From positions 2,480,001-2,544,000 of the forward strand of contig NZ_JBEPOH010000001.1 in assembly GCF_040546685.1 (NCBI RefSeq): a stretch of DNA of 64,000 nt, given 5' to 3'. The notes below the pieces were generated by a model. It saw only the letters and a program-made list of their open reading frames with translations. It was not told the DNA's origin and did not search any database. Below, piece after piece: positions 43,701 through 52,373 of the stretch; within the stretch, counting starts at the first letter, position 1, and every line of letters starts with the position of its first letter. Made by a program: the position numbers and the translations under genes. The DNA comes from Variovorax sp. OAS795 (lineage in GTDB: Bacteria; Pseudomonadota; Gammaproteobacteria; Burkholderiales; Burkholderiaceae_C).

Positions 43701-45831
43701 GCGCGCGGTGCTCGCGGCAGTGGCCGAGCTCAACCTGCCGCTTCCGCAGGCGCGCGACGCGCTGCACCAGCTCATCGAGGAGCAGGCCTATCGGCTCGCC
43801 TATTGGCGCGTGGCGGCCGACGAGATCAACTACCGCCGCTTCTTCGACATCAACGACCTGGCGGCGGTGCGCATGGAGCGCGACGAGGTCTTCGAGGCCA
43901 CGCAGGCCTTCGCGCTCGACCTGGCGGCCGAGGGCGTGGTGGACGGCCTGCGCATCGACCATCCCGACGGCCTCTACGATCCCGCCCGCTACTTTCGCCA
44001 GTTGCAGGAAGGCTATGCGCGCCGCGCCGGCATCGTGCTGCCCGTGACCATGGACGCCGACGGCCGGCCGCCGCGCCCGCTCTACGTGGTGGCCGAGAAG
44101 ATCGCCGCCTCTGAAGAAGAAGTGCCGGCCGCGTGGCATGTGCACGGCACCACCGGCTACCGCTTTGCCAACGTGGCCAACGGCGTGCTGGTCGATACGC
44201 GCGCCGCCGCAGCCCTGCGCAAGACCTGGCATGAGTTCACCGGCGAGACGCAGCCGTTCGACGCCGTGGCCGCGTCGAGCAAGCGCGAGGTCATGCGCAG
44301 TGCGCTGTCGTCGGAGCTGAACGTGCTCTCCACCGAACTGCTCCGCATTGCGCGGGCCGACCGCAGCACGCGCGACTACACCCTCAACGCCTTGCGCCGC
44401 GCGCTCACCGGGGTCGCGGCCTGCATGCCGGTGTACCGGACGTACATCGTCGATGCGCCGTCCACGCAGGACGCGCACTTCATCGATGCTGCCACCCAAT
44501 CGGCCGAACGCCAGAGCCGCGATGCCGACCGTTCGGTCTTCGCCTTCGTGCGCCGCTCGTTGCGGGGCGAGGCCGCCGAGGATGCATCGCCCCAGTGGGC
44601 CGAGCGCGTGCGCCGCTTCGCGATGCGCTTCCAGCAGTTCAGCGCGCCGGTCGCGGCCAAGGGCGTGGAAGACACCTCGTTCTACCGCTACTTTCCACTC
44701 AGCTCGCTCAACGAGGTGGGCGGCGAGCCCGACCATTTCGGCTTCGACGTGCCCGAGTTCCACCTGCTCAGCGCCGACCGCGCACGGCACTGGCCGCACA
44801 CCATGCTCGCGACCTCGACGCACGACAACAAGCGCTCCGAAGACGTGCGCAACCGCATCGACGTGCTCTCCGAAATACCCGGCGAATGGCGCGATGCGCT
44901 TGCGCGCTGGCACGCGCTGTGCCGCGGCAAGGAGGAAACCGCCGCACCATCGCGCGCCGACGAATACCTGCTCTATCAAACCTTGCTCGGCACCTTGCCC
45001 CATGGCGGTCTCGATAGCGCTGCCGTTCCGGCCTACGAACAGCGCGTGTGGCAATACATGCAGAAAGCCGCGCGCGAAGCCAAGCTCCACACGCGCTGGA
45101 CCCAGCCCGAGCCGCACTACGAAGAGGCGCTTCAAGGCCTGGTGAAGCGCATCCTGGCGCGGCGCGAAGAGGGCGGATGCCTCGCGGACATCCAGCGCAT
45201 GGCCGACCGCCTGTCGTGGTTCGGCGCATGGAATGGCCTCACGCTCACGCTGCTGAAGTACGCCTCCCCCGGCGTGCCCGATCTCTACCAGGGCAGCGAA
45301 CTCATCGACCTGAGCCTGGTCGATCCCGACAACCGGCGCCCCGTGGACTACGAACTGCGCACGAGCCGGCTCGGTCAACTCCAGGCGATGGCCGCCGAAC
45401 CCGACCTCCCCGCCCGCGTGCAGGCGCTGGCCGAGGCGCCGCACGACGGCGGCGCCAAGCTGTGGTTCATCTGGCGCATGCTGTCCATGCGGCGCGAGCA
45501 CCCGGAGCTCTTCCGCGAAGGCGGTTACGAAGGGCTCGAAGTCGAAGGGCCGTTGGCGCGGCACGTGGTGGCCTTTGCGCGAAGGCACGAAGGGCGCACG
45601 CTGGTGGTGATGGCAGGGCGCTTGTTTGCCGGCGTTGCACGTGGTGATGGCAGTGCGCCGGTGCTGCCGGATGCGGCGGCTTGGCGTGACACCAAGGTTG
45701 TGCTGCCGGGGGACTTGGGAGGCGCGGAGCTGGAGAACGTGCTGACCGGGGAACCCGTCTCGCTCAAGGGAAATGCTGTTCCGCTGGACGAGGCGTTCTG
45801 TCGCATGCCTTGGGCTGCCTTCAAGGTCTGA
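40777..45831 (+). CDS. treY: bifunctional 4-alpha-glucanotransferase (MalQ) / malto-oligosyltrehalose synthase (TreY)
   Basis: The 1684-residue protein is a two-enzyme fusion. Residues about 1-715 are MalQ: GPAVQLYGLRSQRNWGIGDF, NPLHAMFP, LRIDHVMGLMRLFWIP, VVGEDLGTVE and STHDLATLAGWWSG. Residues about 728-1684 are TreY: RATYRLQFHKGFGFDDAIRV, GSTHGYDVVAHAEINPELGG, DMVPNHMGV, GLRIDHPDGLYDP, VVAEKIAASEE and TSTHDNKRSEDVRNRI. TreY converts the reducing end of a chain to a trehalosyl end; MalQ can rebuild chains too short for TreY. The start is a GTG at 40777 with a GGAGG site, overlapping treZ. The fusion is known in related proteobacteria. Confidence 0.94.
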   Translation: MDDSGDRANEALERLCLHHGISPAYVDAFGTQRHATPESLAALLAEFGVQAGAMHDEAAGSSPVPAMPPVLVVQANTPQWALQLPHLSGRLHWRLTDEEGRSRQGEADAQPWPHGSCTLHLSEALAPGYHWLHIDGLVGQTMVIASPGRCYRPPAVQGGGRVWGPAVQLYGLRSQRNWGIGDFSDLETLIDGMAAEGADMVGLNPLHAMFPTDPLRASPYSPSSRQWLNLLYIDVEAIEDFADCDAARRRVESPEFQGRLAALRAAPLVDHAGVWAAKSEVLALLFEHFRTHHLAPAGVPDERGTAFLQFVADHGEPLRRHALFEALQAHFAAADPHCWGWLAWPEAYRDAEAPEVRAFEARHADRLHYHQYLQWVADAQLARAGARCEALGMGIGLYLDLAVSADRGGSDAWTAQHCFAVGASIGAPPDEFNPAGQNWGLPPLRPDRLRTHHYDPFVQMLRANMRHAGALRIDHVMGLMRLFWIPPGRTAHDGAYVRYPVEEMLAIVAVESHRHRCMVVGEDLGTVEDAMREALARADVLSYRLLYFEKQQGGGFTPPENYPAAALVAISTHDLATLAGWWSGHDLRLRLALGLFPDPRLFDAQLLARAQERIRLLLAVREAGLLSQDEAAQALAHATPSPRTMQAVHAYLAAAPSALMVFQLEDVAGDVEQANMPGTTDTHPNWRRKLASSVQELVAGDAMQGLAERLRTARPRRSAGAEPAPQHRLLAQVPRATYRLQFHKGFGFDDAIRVLPYLAQLGVSHVYCSPIQRARAGSTHGYDVVAHAEINPELGGAEGFARFVEALRAHGLGQLLDMVPNHMGVLGADNAWWMDVLENGPASLFAHHFDIDWKPLNPELAGKVLLPVLGGHYGEVLANAELVLHFEAQEGSFALRYFDHRFPLAPETYPVVLARALPHLKDPALSAQLASLSTAFGHLPGQHAQTPAECTERVRDKALFKARLAQLAQQHPSLARAVLAAVAELNLPLPQARDALHQLIEEQAYRLAYWRVAADEINYRRFFDINDLAAVRMERDEVFEATQAFALDLAAEGVVDGLRIDHPDGLYDPARYFRQLQEGYARRAGIVLPVTMDADGRPPRPLYVVAEKIAASEEEVPAAWHVHGTTGYRFANVANGVLVDTRAAAALRKTWHEFTGETQPFDAVAASSKREVMRSALSSELNVLSTELLRIARADRSTRDYTLNALRRALTGVAACMPVYRTYIVDAPSTQDAHFIDAATQSAERQSRDADRSVFAFVRRSLRGEAAEDASPQWAERVRRFAMRFQQFSAPVAAKGVEDTSFYRYFPLSSLNEVGGEPDHFGFDVPEFHLLSADRARHWPHTMLATSTHDNKRSEDVRNRIDVLSEIPGEWRDALARWHALCRGKEETAAPSRADEYLLYQTLLGTLPHGGLDSAAVPAYEQRVWQYMQKAAREAKLHTRWTQPEPHYEEALQGLVKRILARREEGGCLADIQRMADRLSWFGAWNGLTLTLLKYASPGVPDLYQGSELIDLSLVDPDNRRPVDYELRTSRLGQLQAMAAEPDLPARVQALAEAPHDGGAKLWFIWRMLSMRREHPELFREGGYEGLEVEGPLARHVVAFARRHEGRTLVVMAGRLFAGVARGDGSAPVLPDAAAWRDTKVVLPGDLGGAELENVLTGEPVSLKGNAVPLDEAFCRMPWAAFKV

Positions 45832-46145
45832 CCAGCCGATTCATTCGATCAGCGAGGTGTGGGCGAACATGCGCGACTGACAGTCGTACCGCCACAACAG
45901 CAATTCGCGAACTTTGATATTCATTTCTGGCTAGGTGAGTGCCGGGCAGTGTGAACTATGGTGAATCGTGTTGTCCTGCAAATCCCGTTCGGCTATCTTG
46001 AAACAACTTGTACGTAGTGCCCTAGATGGCAGTGCGCGTCACCTGAGGGGGTGATCGACCATTCAAAAGGTACTCATCGTTGTGACCAACTAAGCGTTGG
46101 ACGTCGATTGGCAGCCTCGAAAAAAAGAACGCATGAGGGATGGAG
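45832..46145 (+). other. gene-free leader before the first RHS gene, with a motif shared with the second RHS leader
   Basis: About 310 bases without a convincing gene. At 45989-46010 lies TTCGGCTATCTTGAAACAAC with a following TTG; a close relative (CTCGGCTATCTTTAAAACAA, then ATTG) stands at 52822-52845, also roughly 100-150 bases before the second RHS start. This may be a shared promoter or regulatory element. Nothing else could be identified. Confidence 0.5.
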
Positions 46146-49100
46146 ATGAACATTCGAAGAACGCCGAGGCACCTTGAACTCGGGAAGAAACTGATGGTGC
46201 GCGTCTTGATAGTGATGTTCGCCTTTATGGCTCACACATTCGCGCAAGCTGAGCCGAGGTATTTCATCTTGACCAACTGGGGATCCGCTCCCCCCAGGTT
46301 TCCTACGGCGCAGGCAGTGTGCGAGTTCTATCGTGATTTCCGAAACAGCGGTGGGCCCCCGGTCAAGACTCTTACCTACGTGTCGCCTGAAGGATCAGAT
46401 CAATCTCTGAGGCAATACGGTCAGTGCGTGTTGACGTATACGTCCGACTTCGGCAATGGTCAGACGCGCACGGATACTGACGTCTGGAACTACCTCAGCG
46501 GTGGTTGTTATCCAGGACGAGGACCAAAGCCGGCTGCTCCATATCTCTTCTCCGAGCCGGATAACTGTACTTCCAGTTCAGTTGCGGTTCCCGAACCTGC
46601 GAACAACATGTGCTTGCGAACAGACGGCGTTGTCAAGGGAGCGCCTATTTTTCTCCCTACTGCGGAGAAATATCGATCCGAGACTGACTGGTCTGACTTT
46701 GGCGCTGGTGCCTTGTCTTTCACGCGCACGTACCGCAGTAGCTGGGCGGGTGATTCAAACCGGATTGGCAATCCGCTTGGCAGAGTGTGGTCGCACAACT
46801 TCAGCACTAAGTTGGTTGCCACACCCAGCACGGCTCCCCTAGTCGTCGCCATCACGACGGGTGAAGGCTATGTGCGCACCTTCGGGAAGGCGTTGGGCTC
46901 CACCACCTGGACCGCCAGCAACAGCGCCGACACCCTTACGCAACTCTCCTCGGGCACCTGGAGCTACCACCGTGCCGATGGTGACGCCACGCTCAGCTTC
47001 GACGGCTCCGGCAAGTTGCAGACCGAAGCGGATCGGCATGGCTGGGCCAGAGCCTACATGTACAACGGCAGTGGGCAACTGGCCTCCATCACGAATGGCT
47101 TCGGCCGCACCCTCGCGCTCGCGTACAACGGCGCGGGCCAGTTGACCACCGTCACGACCCCGGATGCCCGCGTCATCGCCTACGCCTACGACAGCTCGGG
47201 CCGCTTGGCCTCGGTCCTGTACCCCGACGGCAAGGGCCGCAATTTCGTCTACGAGAACGCCTCGTTTCCTCAGGCGCTGACCGGCATCCTCGATGAAGCC
47301 GGTGTCCGCTGGGGCACGTTCGCATACGACAGTACGGGCCGAGCGATCAGCACCCAACTCGCAGGCGCTGTGAGCAGCTATCAGGTGAGCTATCCGTCGA
47401 CAGGGGCCGCCACCGTGGTCGACCCCCTGGGCACCAGCCGCAGCTACAACTACAGCACCACCAAGGGCAAGCTCGCAGTCACAGGCGGCTCATTGCCCTC
47501 CGGCACAGGAGAGTCGGACGCGTCATCACGCACCCAAGACCCCAACGGCCTGATCACCTCCGAGACCGACTTCAAGGGCGTGGTCACCACCACCACCTGG
47601 GACGTCGCCCGGCGCCTGCCCACCACCGTCGTCAGCGCCGCCGGCACCCCCGAAGCCCAGACCGTCACCACCCGGTGGCACCCCACCTTCTCGCTGCCCG
47701 CGCTGGTGACAGAGGCAGGCCGCACCACCGCCTACACCTACGACGCCCTGGGCAACACGCTGTCCAAGACCGTCACCGACACCGCCACCAGCCAGGCCCG
47801 CCTCTGGCAGTGGACCTACAACGCCCAGCAGCTGGTGGCGAGTGCGACTGAACCCAACGGCGCGGCCACCAGCTACACCTACGACCCCCGCGGCAACGTC
47901 CTCACCGCGACCAACGCCCTGGGCCACGCCACCACCTACACCTACGACAACGCCAACCGCGTGGCCAGCACAACCGCCCCCAACGGCCTCGTCACCACCT
48001 ACACCTACGACCTGCGCGATCGCCTCTTGACCCAGAGCGTCGGCGGCCAGACCACCACGCTCACCTACAAGCCCTACGGCAGCGTCCAGACCCTCACGCT
48101 GCCCACCGGCCTCGTGCTCACCTACAGCCACGACGCCGCCCACCGCCTCACCGGCTGGAGCAACAACCGCGGCGAGAGCGGCACCTACACCCTGGACGGC
48201 ATGGGCAACCGCACCGCCGAGCAGATCAAGGACAGCGCCGCCAGCGTGGCCTGGAACGCCGCGCGCACCATCAACGCCATCAACCGCCTGAGCGCCCAGA
48301 CCGAAGGCCCCAACCAGGCCAGCGCCTTCGGCTACGACGCCAACGGCGAGCTCACCCGCACCACCAACGGCCTGAACCAGAGCACCCAGTACGGCCTGGA
48401 CGGCCTGCGCCGCGTCAAGGCCGTCACCGATGCGGCCAACGCCACCGCCACCCTCCAGTACAACGCCCTGGACGCCGTCACCGAGGCCAAGGACTTCAAG
48501 GGCGTGGCCACCACCTACGCGCGCGACGCCCTGGGCAACGCCACCGCCGAGGCCAGCGCCGACACCGGCGGCGCCAGCACCCAGTACGACACCCTGGGCC
48601 TGCCCAGCCGGCTCACCGACGCCCTGGGCCAGGCCACCACCATCACCCGCGATGCCCTGGGCCGCCCCACCGGCCTCGTCTTCGCCGACGGCAAGACCAC
48701 CACCCTGCGCTACGACCTCTCTGCCAACAGCAAGGGCTACCTCTCGGAGATCGTCGACCGCAGCGGCACCACCGAGTACACCCGCGACGGCTTCGGGCGC
48801 GTCACGCTGAAGAAGCAGACACTCGCGAATGGCAGCGTGCAGCAGGTCAGCTACAGCTACAACCCGAACGGCACATTGGCCAGCATCGGCTACCCCAACG
48901 GCGGCGGGCTGCTCACCCACAGCTACGACGCCACCGGCCGCCTCACCGGCCTGAGCCTGAACGGCAATCCTCTGGTCACCGGCATCGCCTGGAACCCGCT
49001 GGGCCAGCCCACCGCATGGACCTGGGCCTTCGCCAGCCCGAGCCTGGCCGCCAGCCGCAGCTACGACACCGCGGGTCGCATGACCGCCACCGAGTTCAGC

Positions 49101-50612
49101 AGCTACGTCTACGACGCCGCCGGGCGCATCACCAGCCTGACCCAGCAGCTCTATGCACCAGGCGACACCGACCCCACCCACAGCAGCGTTGCCGCGAGCA
49201 ATATCACCTGGACCGTGGGCTACAACGCCGTGGGCCGCATCACCGGCTTCAACGCCACCGGCAGCACCGCCGGCTTCGGCTACGACGCCAACGGCAACCG
49301 AAGCACCAGCACGAGAGTGCTCGGCACCCAGAGCACCAGCCGCAGCTACACCGTGGGCGCCACCAGCAACCGCCTGGCCGGCTTCACCCAGAGCATCAAC
49401 GGCGCCAGCAGCACCAGCGTGGCCTACGGCTACAACGCCAACGGCGACCTCGTGAGCGACGGGCTTCGCAGCTACACCTACGACGCCGAAGGCCGCCTGG
49501 CCGCGGCCACCACCGGCGCCACCGACGTGAGCCCGACCACGCGCTACGCGCACAACGCGCTGGGCCAGCGCGTGTTCAAGACCGAGCCGCTGTACCCGCC
49601 GGGCCAGGGCGACGAAGCCGACCCCGGCTTCATGCAGAGCCTGATCGCGTTCTTCACGAAGCTGTGGAGCCCCGCCACGAACCAGGCCGAGCAGCTGGGC
49701 TATGCCTATGTCTACGACGAGCAGGGCACCTTGATCGCGGAGGCGGGCAGCGGCGGGGCGAACAGCGGGGGGCAGGCCAGCTACTTCTACCTGCCGACGG
49801 CCAATGGGCCGGTGCCGATCGCGGCGGTGATCAACGGGGCCACGTATGCGGTGCACAGCGATCACCTGAACACGCCGAGACGCCTGAGCAATGCCAGCGG
49901 GCAAGCCGTCTGGCAGTGGAGCTACAGCGCGTTCGGGGAGGAGAAGCCGACGATTGCGAAGAACAGGTTCGCGAACCTGGACACGACACCCAACCCGGGG
50001 ACCACGAACCTCTCGGCGGTGAAGTTCAACCTGCGGTATCCGGGGCAGTATGCGGATGAGGAGTCGGGGCTGTTCTACAACGGGTTCAGAACCTACAGTC
50101 CGACCATCGGACGGTATACGCAAGGGGATCCCATCGGCCTCGGTGGAGGGTGGAATCGCTTCGGCTATGTCGGCGGAAATCCGCTCGGCGCAACGGACCG
50201 CGCTGGCCTCGACTGGGACTGCTACATCCCAGGAGGATGTGTGTATCGCCCGCAGCTTTTCAGTCCAGAGGGTGTTCCCATTGCTCCACCAGCAGCCTCT
50301 TGGCCGAAACCGCGACAGGTTTCACCGCTGGATTTCACGATACCGGGAATGATTCAGGACCTGTGCAAGGGAATCAGTGATCGGATGTTCTCGGACGGAG
50401 GTAGAAAGAAGGATGTACCCAATCGGGCTGATCCTGGCTCAGTCATCGAAGGCAATCACCGCACGCGAGAATATGGATCGGATGGAAAGCCAGTCAGGGA
50501 TTTCGACAAACCGCATCAAGGCTATGAACGCCCGCATGTTCACGAATGGGAAGGCGGCGCCAGAGAGCATCCTGGACGTGATTATTCCCCGTGGCCACAA
50601 GGAGGAAATTGA
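46146..50612 (+). CDS. secreted RHS-repeat polymorphic toxin, copy 1
   Basis: About 1488 residues. A Sec signal (VRVLIVMFAFMAHTFAQA) suggests export by the general pathway rather than by a PAAR or VgrG fusion. A DUF6531-type segment follows (APIFLPTAEKYRSETDWSDF), then dozens of YD repeats (YTYDxxGN/RLxxxTxP) that build the hollow RHS shell, then the core end (HSDHLNTPRRLSNASG, YADEESGLFYNGFRTYSP, GDPIGLGGGWNRFGYVGGNP). The variable toxin tip starts near residue 1350 and ends with NHRTREYGSDGKPVRDFD and ERPHVHEWEGG, a His-rich tail of a recurrent RHS toxin type whose activity I cannot name. The second self-cleavage motif reads TDRAG rather than DPxG. ATG 46146 is preferred over 46140 because of its spacing to GAGGG. 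Confidence 0.88.
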   Translation: MNIRRTPRHLELGKKLMVRVLIVMFAFMAHTFAQAEPRYFILTNWGSAPPRFPTAQAVCEFYRDFRNSGGPPVKTLTYVSPEGSDQSLRQYGQCVLTYTSDFGNGQTRTDTDVWNYLSGGCYPGRGPKPAAPYLFSEPDNCTSSSVAVPEPANNMCLRTDGVVKGAPIFLPTAEKYRSETDWSDFGAGALSFTRTYRSSWAGDSNRIGNPLGRVWSHNFSTKLVATPSTAPLVVAITTGEGYVRTFGKALGSTTWTASNSADTLTQLSSGTWSYHRADGDATLSFDGSGKLQTEADRHGWARAYMYNGSGQLASITNGFGRTLALAYNGAGQLTTVTTPDARVIAYAYDSSGRLASVLYPDGKGRNFVYENASFPQALTGILDEAGVRWGTFAYDSTGRAISTQLAGAVSSYQVSYPSTGAATVVDPLGTSRSYNYSTTKGKLAVTGGSLPSGTGESDASSRTQDPNGLITSETDFKGVVTTTTWDVARRLPTTVVSAAGTPEAQTVTTRWHPTFSLPALVTEAGRTTAYTYDALGNTLSKTVTDTATSQARLWQWTYNAQQLVASATEPNGAATSYTYDPRGNVLTATNALGHATTYTYDNANRVASTTAPNGLVTTYTYDLRDRLLTQSVGGQTTTLTYKPYGSVQTLTLPTGLVLTYSHDAAHRLTGWSNNRGESGTYTLDGMGNRTAEQIKDSAASVAWNAARTINAINRLSAQTEGPNQASAFGYDANGELTRTTNGLNQSTQYGLDGLRRVKAVTDAANATATLQYNALDAVTEAKDFKGVATTYARDALGNATAEASADTGGASTQYDTLGLPSRLTDALGQATTITRDALGRPTGLVFADGKTTTLRYDLSANSKGYLSEIVDRSGTTEYTRDGFGRVTLKKQTLANGSVQQVSYSYNPNGTLASIGYPNGGGLLTHSYDATGRLTGLSLNGNPLVTGIAWNPLGQPTAWTWAFASPSLAASRSYDTAGRMTATEFSSYVYDAAGRITSLTQQLYAPGDTDPTHSSVAASNITWTVGYNAVGRITGFNATGSTAGFGYDANGNRSTSTRVLGTQSTSRSYTVGATSNRLAGFTQSINGASSTSVAYGYNANGDLVSDGLRSYTYDAEGRLAAATTGATDVSPTTRYAHNALGQRVFKTEPLYPPGQGDEADPGFMQSLIAFFTKLWSPATNQAEQLGYAYVYDEQGTLIAEAGSGGANSGGQASYFYLPTANGPVPIAAVINGATYAVHSDHLNTPRRLSNASGQAVWQWSYSAFGEEKPTIAKNRFANLDTTPNPGTTNLSAVKFNLRYPGQYADEESGLFYNGFRTYSPTIGRYTQGDPIGLGGGWNRFGYVGGNPLGATDRAGLDWDCYIPGGCVYRPQLFSPEGVPIAPPAASWPKPRQVSPLDFTIPGMIQDLCKGISDRMFSDGGRKKDVPNRADPGSVIEGNHRTREYGSDGKPVRDFDKPHQGYERPHVHEWEGGAREHPGRDYSPWPQGGN
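47421..50005 (+). repeat. long direct repeat, copy A (RHS core)
   Basis: About 2.6 kb that recurs at 54204-56788 with a constant offset of 6783 bases. In the encoded protein only a few residues differ, all in the first third (for example ATSQ versus ATHQ, and QASAFG versus QANSFG); beyond about 48.33 kb the two encode the same sequence until the fork near TTPNPGTT. This is a substrate for recombination or gene conversion. Confidence 0.93.
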
Positions 50613-50613
50613 T

Positions 50614-51033
50614 ATGAATGGGTTGGAAACGCTGGTCGAATCTACTATTGATTCAGTACATGTTTCAGCGGCAGACAAAAAGGTCTCGATAGAGCTAACT
50701 TGCGCTTGGGAAGGCAAACAGCGAAAGAAAATCGTTGCGACCGGTGTGGAAGACTTCATCGCGGATGAGTTAAGACTCTCGAACATTGTTGACAGGGTTC
50801 ATTTTTTTGCCGCAGCAGATTTTCAAGAGAACATATCCACAATCACCGATAACCTGTTCTTCTTGATGCGAGGAAAAAGCCCAAGCTCCTCCGATCGTGA
50901 GTGGGAGCCGTTGAAAGAGAAGCTCAGGTCGATCAGTTCCGGCGTGTTGAAGTTACTTGTTGTCGAGCCCGTCTATGGCGCTACGATAATCTTGCTGGCG
51001 AGTGAAATGCAACTGATGGAAGCCATTGGATAG
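50614..51033 (+). CDS. candidate immunity protein for RHS copy 1
   Basis: A 139-residue, probably cytoplasmic protein with no named family. It starts one base after the RHS stop, with an AGGAGGA site inside the toxin's last codons, which is the usual place for the cognate immunity gene. The body has MNGLETLVESTIDSVHVSA, then KVSIELTCAWEGKQRKKIVA (a beta-rich part) and a helical end. A longer in-frame start at 50377 would overlap the toxin and is rejected. The AT content is well above that of the RHS core. Confidence 0.72.
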   Translation: MNGLETLVESTIDSVHVSAADKKVSIELTCAWEGKQRKKIVATGVEDFIADELRLSNIVDRVHFFAAADFQENISTITDNLFFLMRGKSPSSSDREWEPLKEKLRSISSGVLKLLVVEPVYGATIILLASEMQLMEAIG

Positions 51034-51188
51034 CGAGGCTTGATGAGCTGGCCGGCTTAGGGGAGGTCGAGACTAATCTGCGCAGTTTCTTTGAGAGAAT
51101 CTTCAACACAAGAGCGTTCGGTTATCACGCCGGGAATCGATCTCGGTTTGGAACCCGGCCAACAACCCTTGCCGCGAAAGCGCAACCC
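51006..51188 (+). pseudogene. orphan RHS toxin-tip remnant
   Basis: Frame +3 is open from the stop at 51003 and encodes a protein-like stretch (HWIARLDELAGLGEVETNL, RSFFERIFNTRAFGYHAGNR, FGTRPTTLAAKA) with no start codon of its own. It runs without a stop into the next gene at 51189. The composition and the following immunity-like gene suggest the 3' end of a displaced toxin tip whose stop has been lost. The toxin class is unknown. Confidence 0.5.
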
Positions 51189-51680
51189 ATGAAGCCCGAT
51201 CTGTCGACGACTTTCGAGTGGAGCAAGTACTTCACCAATGCGGGGTCGCTTGATCCTGATGCCCGCTCTATAGAGAAATTTCATACGGAAGCTCGAGCCT
51301 TCCTTGAATACTATGAATGGTGCGAGAAGATCACCGAAGAGTACGTTGGGCTGGTCTACCCGGGAATTGTTGGCGTCTTCCTTTTCAGGTTTGTGCCGAC
51401 TCGGAAGGGTGTTGATGAGTGGGTCTGGGTTATCACTGGGGACCTTCCGCCTGCATACATCACCTGTGAAGACAGTCCGAACCCCGCAACAGCGTTGGAT
51501 GCTTATATTGGGGCGATGCTGGAGTGGGTCCAGGCAGCGGAGAAAGGAGCTTCGACAGATCAACTCATCCCGGTCAATGTGGAGCCATCAAAAGAGAACG
51601 CTGTTCGCTTGAGGACGCGGCTGGACTTTCTAGACGAGAAAATTCTTTCGGGATACGCAGAGGATTTGAAGGCGTCCTAG
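51189..51680 (+). CDS. DUF4826-like protein, candidate orphan immunity protein
   Basis: The 163-residue protein carries DEWVWVITGDLPPAYITCED, which closely recalls the WWVxxGDLPTDYI block of DUF4826 proteins, and a helical C-terminal half (ALDAYIGAMLEWVQAAEKG). It has no signal or membrane segment. The reading frame extends upstream through the toxin-tip remnant, so the start at 51189 is the first ATG rather than one proven by a ribosome site. Its place after a toxin remnant suggests a former immunity role. Confidence 0.6.
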   Translation: MKPDLSTTFEWSKYFTNAGSLDPDARSIEKFHTEARAFLEYYEWCEKITEEYVGLVYPGIVGVFLFRFVPTRKGVDEWVWVITGDLPPAYITCEDSPNPATALDAYIGAMLEWVQAAEKGASTDQLIPVNVEPSKENAVRLRTRLDFLDEKILSGYAEDLKAS

Positions 51681-51687
51681 AACAGAA

Positions 51688-52119
51688 ATGAAGATTGAGA
51701 TTCAGCGCCTGCTGCTCCTTCTCGGCTGCACTGCAGGCTTAGCCTCTACTGCTCATTCGAAGGAAAGCTGCGCACTGGCCGCACCGCCGCGCGCTGCTGC
51801 GGTGAACGTGGCTCACGGCGAATTTCTCTTCATCTATCCAAGAGAAATCGCCCAAAACTACAGTGGCTGTCAGACCATGTGGAATCAGCGCGGGGCTGCT
51901 GTTTTCGTTTTGACGTTCGAGAATGGGATGCTTGCGTCATATCAGGAGGTCGCGAAGTCTCCGCGCAAGGCGACTCTTTCATGTAAGTATATTGGGGCAG
52001 CGCTTAAGACACGCTCCAGTAAGTGTCCGGCGTATGAAGACGTACAGGCAGGCTTCAGGACAATGCCGGGAGCCGCCGAGCCGCGTGTACCACCAGAGGC
52101 GGACCCTCGACGAGATTGA
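51688..52119 (+). CDS. small exported protein, function unknown
   Basis: A 143-residue protein with a Sec signal (IQRLLLLLGCTAGLASTAHS) and several cysteines (ESCALA, SGCQTMW, LSCKYIG, SKCPAYED) that could form disulfides in the periplasm. It begins 7 bases after the DUF4826-like gene. No family was recognised. An exported immunity or accessory protein is plausible in this toxin island. Confidence 0.55.
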   Translation: MKIEIQRLLLLLGCTAGLASTAHSKESCALAAPPRAAAVNVAHGEFLFIYPREIAQNYSGCQTMWNQRGAAVFVLTFENGMLASYQEVAKSPRKATLSCKYIGAALKTRSSKCPAYEDVQAGFRTMPGAAEPRVPPEADPRRD

Positions 52120-52137
52120 TTAGGAATTTGGTCTGCC

Positions 52138-52285
52138 GTTTCGCGAACCTTGAGATCACGCCAAACCCGGGGATCACGAACATCGCGGCGGTGAAGCCAA
52201 CCTATACGCCGAACGTGGGACGTTACCCGAAGCTATCCCGTTGGGCTCGAAGGAAGATGGAACGGTTGGGCTACGTCTCCGCTTG
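52138..52285 (+). pseudogene. degraded RHS core-end fragment
   Basis: RFANLEITPNPGITNIAAVK corresponds to RFANLDTTPNPGTTNLSAVK of the intact RHS genes. It is followed by YTPNVGRYPKLS (compare YSPTIGRYTQGD) and then, out of frame, by DNA that resembles the IGLGGGWNRFGYV coding segment. About 25 codons between the first two blocks are missing. This is the residue of a former RHS gene end. Confidence 0.75.
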
Positions 52286-52373
52286 TGCACCCACACAGGA
52301 CTCTAGCGAGTCTGTTCGGTTGTGAGGCAAGTCTGCTGCGGGTCCTCGCCAATCATTCAATGAAGGGGAAGAG

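Noticed and set aside
40534..45588. A 1684-residue minus-strand frame opposite malQ-treY
   Set aside because: Same reasoning: an antisense shadow with low-complexity composition and no motif.
47526..50123. A long minus-strand frame rich in Gly, Val and Ala opposite the RHS core (and its copy at 54273-56687)
   Set aside because: It mirrors the YD repeats and is duplicated only because the RHS core is duplicated.
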